A model generated the notes under the pieces. It had not been told where the DNA came from. It was given only the letters and a program-made list of their open reading frames with translations, and searched no databases. A program made the position numbers and the translations under genes. From Paraphysomonas bandaiensis (lineage: Eukaryota; Chrysophyceae): DNA of 64,000 bases. Location: assembly GCA_965644295.1 (NCBI GenBank), contig CBFFRP010000269.1:1-64000 (forward strand), read 5' to 3'. Below, piece after piece: positions 43,905-55,202 of this stretch (positions are counted from its first letter, which is position 1; each line of letters starts with the position of its first letter).

Positions 43905-45383
43905 GAGTAGATGACAATCGAAAAACAGAGCTTGTTGTCATGTACAACAAACATAAGAATTAGCGAACTTTTTAATTATAGTAATTTGGAATGAAAAAGG
44001 AGTAGATTTTATAAACTCTAAAGTTCGATATTTCTATGCCTAAAACTATATGTAATGCACCTACGTTTGACACTCCCATATACTAGATATAGTGCAGTAA
44101 TAAGTAATAAGACTATGTTAGAAGGTAAGTTTAGTATTTTAGTATATATACTCCACATGTGTTTGACCGTTTCGTATTTTCTCTAGTATTTTTTCAATGT
44201 AGTGCCAGTCAGCGGAGTGGTACTGTTATTACAAATGGTATCCAGTAAGCTCATTCAAAACATTATATGCATAGAAATATGTGATATGCAGTCATAAAAT
44301 ATTATACGACGCATAAACAAACACATCCTATAACAGCGTAAATGAGTTACAAGATCCACAGGTTGAAGCTTGTAGTGGAAGTGGTAGCCTATGAAAATGC
44401 CTTGCCCCACATTTTCTTCTCTTTTTCTTTCTCTTTTTGAATTAGTCTCTTAACTCTCTCCATGGCCTTTACAACAGCCTTGTCCTCCGTAGGAGAGTGC
44501 TCACTTGCTTTTTTAATATCTTCAAATGCCTTATCGTAATCCTTCTTAGCTTCATACGCAGCAGATCTTCGAAAGTAAGCCTTCACAGATGTCGGCGATA
44601 TCTCCAGTGCATCAGTAGAATATCTAATAGCCTACGAGCACACAATAATAAAACTAAAATATTTCAGAGGTATGTTGATTTACATTATCATAATTCTCTA
44701 ACTTGAGGTAGCACTGTGTAAGGTTCAAGAATATAGAGAGCTTCACCTGAAAGATATGTCAAAAACTAAAAAACATCCCTCAATGGTATACCATATACAT
44801 CTACTTACTTGGTTGACTTCCTCTTTGTCCTCAGGAGAAAGATCAAAGAACTTGGCTGCATGGGTTAAAGCCTTCTGGTAACGAGCAGCTGCGGGTCGAA
44901 TGTTGCCCCTGAAATAGCATGTAAGTGCCAAAAATCAACGAAATAATTTTTATTCTCACCCTTTGAACAACTCCGTGCCTTCCTCTTTATTTTTAGTTAC
45001 AAGCCTCATGCGGTCGGCCTTCTTGAGCTTTCTGAAATCATGGTCCTCATCCTCTCCACCCTCCGCCTCTCTGAACATATGTTAACTTGGATATACTAAA
45101 ACGATTTTCGTAAACATACTTTTGCGCAGCTGCAGCTGCAGCATCAGCAGCAAGTGTTTGCTCCAGCCTTAACTTATCATCAGCAGTCGCAGCCAAATAC
45201 GAACTACAGAGACCGCCTTCACGTTTCACAGGAGCGCCTTCACCTTCACCTGCTACCTCAGTGCCTTCAAGAACGACTTGCAGAGCCGAGTACTTGGATC
45301 GAATTTCATCCAGTGATGCGGTCTCGCCGTTGTCCCAAAGCCAGTTCTCGTACTCGTTAAGGGTATCCGTGAGAGCATTATTA
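43905..45383. repeat. segmental duplication, copy 2
   Basis: Matches 40715-41895. It begins with a truncated tail of the BTB gene (gtagatgacaatcgaaaaac) that is no longer linked to the rest of that gene, then continues into the intact 3' part of the Hsp110-TPR gene. Confidence 0.92.
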
Positions 45384-47417
45384 TCAATAGTCTCTCCTGT
45401 AGAATGAGTATTTACCACTAAATATAAATTGAGTGACGTAACAAACCATGTTTCCTCTTAGGAGCACCACGCATATCCAATATATAAGCCTCCATCTCGT
45501 TACGACAAGATTGTAACTCTCTTATTTCATTGTCTTTTTTCTATAAAACAGTATTATTGTCAAACGAAATCAATAGGGAAATAATTGAACGAAATTAAAC
45601 TCGTGAATTTAGACTTTCTATTCTTTGTGGCTCACCTGCATTGCCAGCTCTGCCACTCTAGCGACCACAAGCTGCTCTGTAGAGAGGCCATTCGATTCGT
45701 CTGTTGAGAGTGAAGTTGGCTCTGCGTCTGCAGTTGCATCACTTTCGGTGGCCTCACTGCTAGCACTACCTATAACACGTGGTCACAACGCATACGCATT
45801 ATAATATAAATATAGAGTACCTGTTGTGGCGGAAGAAGTAGCCTCATTAGCAAGAAGAGCAGCACCCACAGCCACACTGCCATCATCTAATTTCGCTCCC
45901 AAGGGTAGCTCCTGAAAAAAACGATCAGGAAGCTTTCTATGTCAAACAATACAACACACCTTTCCTAGGGAAGCAAGGATAGCATCTTGTACAACTTGCA
46001 TACGCACACCTCCACCAGCGACCTCCACAGCCACCACCTGAACTCCCTCAAGAGCCCTTCCTAGAAGTTCTTTGAAGTTATTCAGCTGTTCCGCGCACAC
46101 ACGTGACATGTCATCTCTGGTCATGCTCACGGTTACATCCCCTGCGTCAGTCATGTTTTCAACAGTCACGCTAGAAGTAGGTAGCTGAGAAAGCAGCTTG
46201 CGAAGTTTTTCACAAGAGCGCAATAGACGTAGACCGCGCTTAGATCCAGGCACAATCTACGCCAATACAAAGTCAACATACATTACAACAGTAGTCGGTA
46301 AAATGCGCACAGATCCAAGCAACATAATGTATAGTCAGAGTTATATACCTGGCACCCGTGCTTCTGTTCTATCTGTGCAGCAAGGTGGGTGAACAGTGCA
46401 AGATCAAAATAGTGGGCTCCTATAGATGCGCTATGCTCGACTCTTTCCACCACTGCAGTCTGCAAATCAGAATCGACACGTACGACTACGGCAGTAGCAT
46501 GCATATGTCCCATTTCCACAATGAGAACCGGTTCATTCTGAGAAAGGCAACAAATTAGATATGTTTATAACTTAAAGTGTGAAGAGTACCTCAAGGAATG
46601 ACTTCTCAGGGGGCTTTATAGCAGAAAGTTTCCGAGAGTATGCCCTGGCCAGGCAGCGTGCTGAGTCCACAACGTATACACCTGCCGTTTGTCGGCTAGT
46701 TTCCACACCCTCTGCCGATCCTTCCGGCAGTGGGGTAAGGCCAGCGATAGCACAGGCCTCCCGAACAGCTCTCTCCATCGAAGGAGTATACCCATGGGGC
46801 AGTGGAAAAGCAAGAGTTGGAAGAGACTATAAATAACGCTCAGATCAGAACATGAAAAGGAAAAGGTAAAGAACCTTAGTTTTGTCAACAAGATTAGCGT
46901 CAGATATTTCTTGAGCCATCTGGCCGAGGTAAACTCCAAGCACAGAAGTGAGAGAGTGAGTGACCTGCGACTCACCGCAAGACACCTGTACACCGGCAAC
47001 ACCAGGGCAGGCCTCCACCAATTGGAGTTTAGTATGAGGAATGAAGTCCTGCTGTTGAATATCGGAAAGAGATTTGCCAATCAAGGTATTGATGAATGGA
47101 ATGATACCGTCATGCATGAGTTCAGGCGCTGCTTCCTCTCCAACGAGTCGAGAGTTACCTACATATATTGAGGTACAGTATTACAGACTACAAGCAGCCC
47201 ACTAAGTCACATACCAAATAGTACAATGCTCGGGCGGGTTTGAGACCCAGTAGATGTGAGTACTCTCTCTCCATCATCAGCAAGGATGACAGTTTTCTGA
47301 GCCCCTGTATGTGCAAAGATAAGCAGCCAACACACATATACATATATATAAGAGACATCCAATGCATCAATCAATACACTCTACCATACCAATATCAACT
47401 CCAACGCTCTGTATCAT
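44389..47417 (-). CDS. Hsp110/Hsp70-like ATPase domain fused to helical lid and C-terminal TPR
   Basis: Fourteen exons join cleanly to 745 residues. The start is ATG 47417 (MIQSVGVDIGAQKTVILADD, no signal peptide, so cytosolic). Residues 1-375 form a diverged Hsp70-superfamily nucleotide-binding domain: TRPSIVLFGNSRLVGEEA, RLLRSCEKLRKLLSQLP, VQVVAVEVAGGGVRMQVV, DDGSVAVGAALLAN. The family's beta-sandwich substrate-binding domain is not seen. Instead there is a Ser/Thr linker, a coiled segment, a lid helix region (TLNEYENWLWDNGETASLDE) and then three TPR units from about residue 610 (NKEEGTELFKG, LNLTQCYLKLENYDNAI, KAYFRRSAAYEAKKDYDKAF) of the FKBP/PP5 co-chaperone type, ending KEKKMWGKAFS. The likely role is as a co-chaperone or nucleotide-exchange factor binding Hsp70/Hsp90 C-termini. 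The gene is convergent with the BTB gene. Confidence 0.85.
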
Positions 47418-48144
47418 CTCAGGGAAGAATATTTATCAATGACCACACAGATATGCCACAGTAATGCAATTGTGGCGCTTGTTAAGCGCCAAGCAACTGT
47501 TTCTGATGGAAACAATTATAAAATTACATCACCATAAAATTACATTTTACGATATTTTGTACCATGTTTCTATATTTCTACCTGTTTTACAACCACAAAA
47601 GTGGACAAAAAGACAAAACTAACCATATTTTTGTGCGGTTCTGGAACCTTCATTTTTCTACTTCTTCGAAAACGAAGCGCGGTTTGACCCAATAATTGTG
47701 ATAAACGGGTGGCGGTACACATGGCTTTTGTGTTTCCATACTAACGGGCTACCAAACTAGTGTATACCGTACACAGATAGTGTACTGAAAACCGTTGCTG
47801 TGGACTATTATCTTATGCGCACAAGATATGCTCTATCCAGAGCAGATCGTGTTCTATGACCATACCTCCTCCGACACAGCAGTGGATGAGCGTCGTTTAG
47901 CTAGTATTTGGATTACAATTTCAAGCATATCAAACAATGATTTCTCCTAAATGTGCTCAGCATCAGCACAAGAATCTATTGGTCTCAGAATATGCTATAA
48001 CCTATAACCTACTCTAGCAGCCAAATTACGTATACTATGCACCAATACTTTCTTATTTCCGTAAATATTTTGTGTTTACGGAATATAACTCTCAGAAGGT
48101 TTAGCTTATATGTGTATAGTGTAGTATATACATAGTAGTTTGTA
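47418..48144. other. upstream region of Hsp110-TPR gene, no further gene
   Basis: Contains a short palindrome, tggcgctt-gtt-aagcgcca (47473-47491), about 55 bp upstream of the start codon, which might be a regulatory site. I looked for clear alternating nGAAn/nTTCn heat-shock elements and found none. Confidence 0.45.
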
Positions 48145-48355
48145 TTGACAATTGCTCATTTTAAGCTAGATCACAGAGAGAATTTGTCGTAAGGCTAGAT
48201 AGATTTATTAATATTGTTTACACGAAGTTGTATTATGCAGGGATTATAATGAGTTAGTGTTGGTTATCACAACTTCGTGTAAACAATATTAATAAATCTA
48301 TCTAGTCTTTCGACAAATTCTCTCTGTGATCTAGCTTAAAATGAGCAATTGTCAA
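48145..48355. mobile_element. palindromic MITE with 9-bp target-site duplication
   Basis: Two arms of about 90 bp, starting ttgacaattgctcattttaa and ending in its inverse, are near-perfect inverted repeats around a loop of about 30 bp. The element is flanked on both sides by tagtttgta (48136-48144 and 48356-48364), an exact 9-bp duplication. TSD length and long TIRs fit a non-autonomous Mutator-like element, but its TIRs differ from those of the MULE at 24.6 kb. The transcript would form a strong hairpin. Confidence 0.88.
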
Positions 48356-48364
48356 TAGTTTGTA

Positions 48365-48666
48365 GTACTGGACCAGTACTACTGGTTGGTCTTAATTCAG
48401 GAACAAGACTGTATTTCATTCGTAAATTAAGTAATTTGCATCAGGAGCCTATATTTAGATGTAATAGTGGTCTACCTCTAAAAAGGCTGATATTCTAAAT
48501 ATATAATTTAGTATCTGTATAATGTACACTATTATATATAATTACCCGAAGACCTGCTACAGAGATGCCATCGCTAGATTTACATACTACTCTTATTATT
48601 CATACTGAGAAATCATCTATAATGTCTCTAGTATACTGTTAATAAATCTATTAATCAGCCATATAC
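48365..48666. other. intergenic, no gene
   Basis: 3' flank of the ankyrin-JmjC gene; AT-rich. Contains a small palindrome, agtactggaccagtact, at about 48364-48381. Confidence 0.5.
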
Positions 48667-51171
48667 TCACTCCATACACATATCCTCAACTGAAAATTCG
48701 TGCGCCACTCCAATTGTTTGCATAGTATTAAATGTCCCATGACCCCATAATGTGGGTACAAACATAATGTCGCCTCCACGCTGCGTGCACAGTCGAGCAA
48801 CAGGAGTTGAATCATCTTTAGTAATGCTGCCTGATGACCGCGGATCAGTGCGCACGAAGTCCAGTGCTGGCTTAGTGCTATAGAAGGCATCCTCTGGGGG
48901 GAAAAGAAACCACCTCTACAGAGTGCGGTATATCAGAATGAAACATGAAGTAGGAATAATCGAGTGAGTTGGGCTAACTAATGCTCTACATATAACCCGT
49001 ACTATACAGCAAACAAACCTTCTCTCCATGTGCAAGTGAATTCACAGCGTGCCCATGATAGTGAACTGGAGCTCCAGTTCCTGCTCCCCCTGGGCTCTTT
49101 CATTAGCAAAACGAACCTATGTCAATAGGATACTTACCAAGGTAGAACTGCATTTCTACATCCTTCACGAGTCCATTTAGTACTGACGGCAGGCCAACTG
49201 CAGTTTCTATCTTCTCTTTCCATTGGGGAAGGGCTACATTAAATGCATACCCCGGAGGCTCATCAGGGGAAGGAATAGAGGTCTCGCTCCTATCACTTGA
49301 CAGCGATGCGATCTGGTGACAGCTATAAGACCAGCAATTGTTAATATTGAATTACACATACTTCGTCCAGGGTTTGCATTTGTCCTCTCTTTCCAAAACT
49401 TCCGGCATAAGGTATAGCAGATACAGGCATCGACTCGGATCCAAATCGGGAGAGAAACTCTGAGCGGGAGAGCACATGCCGCAATGAATCAGAATTATTG
49501 GACAGCGCACCACGGAAGATCACTGGCTGGCCTCTCGCCACATATTGGGTATAGAACTCTAGTGGTGACGGAACGCCACTCCAAACCTATAGAAACCAGT
49601 AACCACGAAAAGCAATTGAACAATTGACATAAAAATTGTACCTCAGGTATGTCACAGCGATCCCTGTCTCCTAGCAATAGAGGGTCATCAAGCAATGCTG
49701 TACTCCATCCGCCATTTTCTCTTTCTGTAACAGGCAAGGCCGATGCATGAACGCCATCTGATTCTACCTCCACTTCAAAATGTTTTATGCTATCATTACT
49801 GCTTCCATGCCGTTCTGGAGGAATGTGGGAACTAAGTAGTGCACTAAGGTGGGACTCAGAAACATCCACACCAGCTAGGTCATGCAGCCTCCTCATAGAT
49901 ATAAACACTTTAGATTTAGATCCATATCGCAGCGCAGCGTAAGAAAGAGGAGTGTGGTCACGACTATCCTTGGCAGAGATAACCTGATAACATGACATCT
50001 ATCAGGCGTATAACGTCTAGGGTTTTCACAAACAATATTTACAGATTGGTACAAATTGATGTTTTATAATACTGACGTTCAGTCCATTTTACATCATATA
50101 TTTTCGCAATATACCTGCGCAAGCAGGCGCTTCCCTTCATCAGATGCTTTGGAGAATATTTCTACAAGGTCTCTCACCATACTTGCCCCACCAGATAAAC
50201 CAAGCGTGTGCAAAACATTTCGCCCGTTATTTTCACTTGCAACGAGAAGGCTGTGCTACCATGTGAATACCAGTAACACATGTCAACCCCGGCAGCTTAC
50301 CTGCCAATGTGTTCCGAAAGAGTGCCTGGGTCTATAACAGCAAGAGGAGCAGCTAGAAGGGACCGATGTATAGTACTGGCGACTTCATCAAGGCTCTCCA
50401 AGACAGTCATTAAAGGTACGTCAAAACTAGGATCGGTAAATATATCCTCCACAAGCCCGCTGTACGTGGGACTCATAGCGGCAAGTTCTTGTGAATTGAC
50501 TGCTGCCTTTGCTCCAACCCCGAGACTGGCTCCTATATTTATGTACTTTATATATAGGTGCAGACAGTGATATACATACCTGCTAGTAGAGAAAGTACAT
50601 CTCCAGTGGTAAACTCCTTCCCATCTTTCCGTGCAGATTCCTTCATCTTCTCAATAATTGATCCTGCATGTAGGAGAAGTTTCGAGAGTGGGATAGGATC
50701 ACATGGTACGGAGTACAACTGCTGTAGAGCCAAGGGGCTATTTAGCACAGATCCAGCTTCTGCTACGCTTTTAGCCAGTCCCATTTCCCTAAGAAGTACA
50801 GCCTTGAATAAAACATGGGGGTCATTATTGAATTGAGCGTTGACATCAGCCCCACTATCAATTAGCATATGACCAATCTCAACAAGTGTTTTGCGGTCTC
50901 TAACATTCCTACTCTGAAAATAAAGGTTGAGTATGTGGTGTAAGATCGGCCTATCTCCGAACACAGGTTCATTGATCTCCTCCTGTATAAACCATTTCAT
51001 ATATATATCCGTAATATCTCTCTATATCTTCACCTGAGACATATCCTGTATATGAGTCATAGCGTGTATGAGGTCCATATTTTGGGGGTTAGCTATGTAG
51101 TCTTGTACATGATCCCAAGACACAGCACACACTGCAATTAATGCATTCAATGCTAGGGCAATGCCGAGCAT
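48667..51171 (-). CDS. ankyrin-repeat/JmjC protein, JMJD8-like, ER-luminal
   Basis: Nine exons join to 656 residues. A signal peptide (MLGIALALNALIAVCAVSW) sends it to the secretory pathway. Ankyrin-type repeats fill about residues 45-330 (GHMLIDSGADVNAQFNNDP, NNGRNVLHTLGLSGGASM, DSRDHTPLSYAALRYGSKS). The JmjC part begins at about residue 370 with PLEFYTQYVARGQPVIFRG and DSLRHVLSRSEFLSRFG. Its core GAGTGAPVHYHGHAVN, GEKRWFLFPPEDAF, CTQRGGDIMFVPTLWGHGTF closely follows JMJD8. The expected iron ligands would be H-x-H in VHYHGH and the late His of WGHGTF. JMJD8 is luminal and its catalytic activity is unclear. JMJD8 in animals lacks ankyrin repeats, so this is an unusual fusion. Confidence 0.82.
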
Positions 51172-51616
51172 TGGTGAACAGAAAGAACGTTACTTATGAG
51201 ACTAAATAGCGAGAAGAAGAGATAGAGTAGTTAGCTCGTCTCTTACTTTAATATTCATATATATATATATATATGCCTGTATGTTTGCATTCTTATGTGT
51301 ACGTATATACTGCTGTATGTATGTACAGCAGTACTACACAAGTAGGAAATCCGTACTGTTGGAAGTATAGTGGAGTACACTGCTACACCACCATCAAGTG
51401 GAAGAATGCCGATTTTATTTTTGAAGTCAAGAAAAGAGAAGCTTGAAGAACATCAACAGAACAGCACATCAACATCATACTGCATATGCATATGCATATC
51501 CTCACACACATATCTGAATATATGATACTACTATACATAGTGAGGCATAGCATGTGAGGAGATCTCATATCACATAAGGCTTCACGTTATATTGCTTACT
51601 ATCCATATATTATACA
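51172..51616. promoter_or_regulatory. divergent intergenic region
   Basis: Shared upstream region of the ankyrin-JmjC gene (-) and the nuclear-type orphan (+). Contains a short (at)n run near 51259 and tgtatgtatgtac repeats. No defined element. Confidence 0.4.
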
Positions 51617-52838
51617 ATGTCACAACATCGTGTACGTAAGGTCATACCCAGTACTCCTCATAGAGGCTCTGAATCTAAGTCCTTGTCGTCGGGGTCCATC
51701 CACCAGTCGGTAGTTGATACTCCAACAACACGGAACTCTCCAGACTATGTACCTCAGAAGCGAGTAGTGAAGGCTGTAGTCCATGCATTGGAAGACTCAG
51801 TGAAGGAAGGAAACATTCCAACAATGGCCAGAGAGAGAGAAATTGTTGGGGCTATACGTCAAGTTGGGGTTGATCTGCCTCTACGGCGTGTCTACACTGT
51901 GGAGGAGCGCAAGGTGTGTGCTTGTTTTCGTTTCTCTACTTATGTACTTGTCTACGATTTATAATATCAATGCATATCAGGCTGCCTTGCTGGAGGGGAT
52001 CACATCTGCAGTCAAAAAAGAAGCCATACTAGAAAAGTATGGTGTTTCATTGCGAACCCAAACCGACGATAGGACAAAGCTCAGGGATATTCTAGGTTTT
52101 AAAGATGTGTCCTCTTTTCACAGCTTCTGCAGTGATTCCACCAACTACGGCATGCTGGAGGAAACCATTGCCGACATGGTCTTTCCGCTTGGTGGTTTCC
52201 AGAACCAAGTTTTGGAAGAGCAGCCGGGGACGAAGCGCGTACGGTATAAGGAGGCGAAAGTGGGGACTCCAGAATACTACAGTCTCATCAGAAGCGCCGC
52301 CGCTTATTTCCATGAGAAGAGTATGATCGCCGCCGCCCGTGAGAGTGCTGTGCAGAGGGCGGAGGAAGCGGAGGCACGCAAGGTATTCATACCTCGAGCA
52401 GCACTAACCTGTCTGCCTGCTGGAATAGAAGAGCGAAATGAGCATGCGATGGAGGAGGATGAAGCCAGTGGCTTGCCCAACACTGGCACCGGGCACCAAC
52501 ACCAAACCCTGGCACGTGAGCGCGCAGGCCCGCAAAAGAAATCCCGCCTGGCGGAGGAGGAAGTTACCCGAAAAGAGAATCGAATGGTGAAGTCTCGTCA
52601 AAACCGGATGATTCTGGAGAACACTTGGCATACCTTGAGGACCAAACTGCTAACAGATCCGAGTCTAGACTGGAGGTGTGAGACTCTTTCCAATCTGAAG
52701 GCGGCATTCACTTGCTTGCCGAAGTCTACCGCCGTGGTGGACCCTCACATCAAGCGCAACACCAAGGCATGGTACGTCGCAATGCTTGAAGAACCCATGA
52801 TGACAGCGCTCGCAGCACACATGCCCCCAAGTGTTTAA
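51617..52838 (+). CDS. hypothetical basic protein, possibly nuclear
   Basis: Two exons (51617-51913, 51981-52838) give 384 residues. The N-terminus is basic and Ser/Thr-rich (MSQHRVRKVIPSTPHRGSE). Two helical segments could be helix-turn-helix-like (KKEAILEKYGVSLRTQTDDR, RDILGFKDVSSFHSF). A coiled Ala/Glu/Arg stretch (ARESAVQRAEEAEARKVF) and nuclear-localisation-like RAGPQKKSRLAEEEVTRKE follow, then a C-terminal helical block (DWRCETLSNLKAAFTCLP). Coding GC is higher than in neighbours. No family recognised; a domesticated transposon protein or DNA-binding factor is possible. Confidence 0.6.
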
Positions 52839-53235
52839 TTTTTGTAGCTAGATGATATCATGTGTGAATTGCACATCTTTACCCCTGTCATGTGTGAAAT
52901 TCTCACACTATCTTTATCTCATTTATATCATGTTTGAACTGCAAACTGCTCATTATAATTTTTTTCTCGTGTACTCGTTATTAATTACTTTCGATACTTG
53001 TATTTTATTTGTATTACTACTACTTACTCTTCTACTAGCTAGCTTCGCTAACTAGTTATTGAATTGTCACCAACTCAAACTATTGGATTGTTCAACTGGT
53101 CGTAAAGCTCAGAAGTTATAATTGTGGCGAATCGCCACTTTCAACAGGACCTCTAGCTTCATCCCAGTAGAATTGCGAGAGGATCACTATTATTCTGTTA
53201 CCGTTGCTAACAACATCGCTACCACCTAAAATGTC
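52839..53235. other. intergenic, no gene
   Basis: AT-rich 3' flank; has catgtgtgaa(t/c)tgc-type short repeats near 52860-52940. Confidence 0.5.
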
Positions 53236-53452
53236 GGAATTGTTTATTCGTCATAGCTCAAAGATGTCTACACAAGGGACACCTCTTATTCGTGTCCCTT
53301 GTACGACACAAGCATGTGGCTATGAGTGGGCAGAACAATATCTGCTGATTCTGACTATATATGCGGCTTACGTTATAGTTTCCCAGAGAAATAGCTCCAA
53401 TACTTATCCCCCAGAGCACCACGAAAAGGTACGTGTCCGACTTTGTTGAGGG
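53236..53452 (-). repeat. dispersed repeat family, copy E (truncated)
   Basis: Inverted relative to copy A; carries gatgtctacacaagggacac, gtgtcccttgta, ctatgagtgggcagaacaat, gcggcttacgtta, tttcccagagaaa, and the B-box-side end gaaaaggtacgtgtccgac (mutated B box). Only the half next to the B-box-like end is present. Confidence 0.75.
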
Positions 53453-54214
53453 AAGAAATACTGCAGAGTTGCACGGTTTGTATTACACGTCGTTGTGTGT
53501 GCAGCATTTGCGCTAAATTTAGGATTACAGATTAGATTATTCGAATTCATTCCCAGCGCTATTGAATTAGTATTTTATGTTGCTTGCAAGCGCAGCGTTA
53601 CATTATGTGTTTTATATTATGTAAAGTGCGTAATGGACTATCATAAAAAATGGACTGAGAGTGGCCATGCAATGACTGGCACGTGGTTGACTAAAAACAA
53701 CGGCATTAGTTAGGTATCAATGTCCTAGTGGCAAGTACGACGTTTATAGTGAAAAATGCTCACATATGCCCTACAAATTCTTCCAGCAAATCGACTGATC
53801 TAATTGCCAATTCGTTGCTATTTCTTCCAATTATGTGCAGTAGGTTCACAAGTAATCGTTGTGAAAAGTTGTTATAGCAAAAGCTCCACATGGACCATGT
53901 CTACTTTCCGCTCTCTGATACCTTCATTCTTCATTGCCTTGTCCATGTCAACTGAACCTCCTCAGCAGATGAATATGACCAGTGAAACAGCAATAATACT
54001 GACGAAAGGATTACACCATTATTACCAATCAAAAATGTTACGTAGAGGCAAAAATTAACTATGAAGAGTTCGAAGTCCTCGATACTACAATCACCCGGAC
54101 CGCCTTCCTATGAAATATACATTCGATTCATATATCACATACTAAGGAGTCGTAGACCAGCACCAATAAAAACAGGATATATCCGTATATACACTAACCG
54201 CTTTTCAGTGAATG
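53453..54214. other. intergenic, no convincing gene
   Basis: Frames of 60-84 codons here have no domain features. One at 53804 reads through apparent spliced-gene-like sequence, but I cannot support it. Confidence 0.45.
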
Positions 54215-55202
54215 CTAGCTGTCGACCGAGATACTCTTACGTTCCCTGAGGTACTTGGAGACGTACTCGTACGTGATGAAGGTCGTGGTCGTCGCTGGAA
54301 TGACACGGATTATATTCAGTTTAAACCCCGACCAAAGGGCGGTCACTCCCTCCTCTTTGATAATATCTCTGGTTATGCGGATAATAGAGGGGTGTGCTGA
54401 TCGACTGTCTTGCATGCGAGCCCGCAATACTTCATGTGGGTAAGTCACACAGCAGGCAGTGATTTTGGCTATCGATGAAGCAAAGAAAAAATCCAGAAAA
54501 TTAGAGTCGCAACTTTGCTGCTGGGCTTCTGTGCTGTGTTCAATTTCCCAGCGGAGGTTGTCGCGTGACCATCCCTTGAGGAACTCATACAATGGGAACT
54601 GAATGGCAACATGTGGAAGACCAAGGAAAGAGGCTGTGAGACCTTTATAAAAGGCGAGTGGGCCTTCCTCTCGGAAAATAGTCATGAACATTCCAGGGGT
54701 AGTGACACGGGCAGATGAAGAGGCTAAGTGAGACTCTGGGTGCATAACGAGAGTTTGTATGCGAGTCCTTACGACCCAAAAAGGATTCGTAATAAAATCC
54801 GCAATTCCCCCCGATACACCAGCAGCTGTGATGTGCAGTAGATGGGGGGATATGGTGGGATACTCTTTATGTAGATATACCTTCATATTCTCATACGAGT
54901 ACCAGTATATGCTCCAGAACAGTGGCACATTGAATAGGGCAGTGCCAAGACCCTTGAACAATCCCCGCGCCCCTTCGGCCTTGTATATTCCTCGAATGGC
55001 TCCGAAAGTACCCTTATAGGCTTTCAGCTTCAATGACCCCTGAACCTGCTGTCGAACCTACAGAACATATGAGAGGATCACATATATTGACAGGGATGGA
55101 ATAAACCTTCGCGATATCTAGAGGAGCACATAGTATACTACAGACAACACCCGCACATGCGCCTGATACCAAACTATTCACAGCAAGAGATTCGCCTTCC
55201 AT
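54215..55202 (-). CDS. mitochondrial carrier family protein (SLC25), NAD/folate/pyrimidine-carrier-like
   Basis: Two exons (55202-55107, 55057-54215) give 312 residues, the usual length of a six-helix SLC25 carrier. The three P-x-[DE]-x-x-[KR] signatures are visible as APLDIAKVRQQVQG, TNPFWVVRTRIQT and TYPHEVLRARMQD. The typical EG-x-x-G-LFKGL and EG-x-LAFYKGL segments follow them, and the end is PATTTTFITYEYVSKYL. The tryptophan after the second Pro (NPFWV) is characteristic of the subgroup carrying NAD, folate/FAD and pyrimidine nucleotides. Location: inner mitochondrial membrane, less likely peroxisome or plastid. The exact substrate cannot be told. Confidence 0.88.

Noticed and set aside
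47417-48144. Heat-shock elements upstream of the Hsp110-TPR gene
   Set aside because: Only isolated ttc/gaa pairs were found; no run of three alternating units.
51423-51568. Minus-strand frame in the divergent promoter
   Set aside because: Short, Cys/Met-rich translation of tatgcatatgcat repeats.
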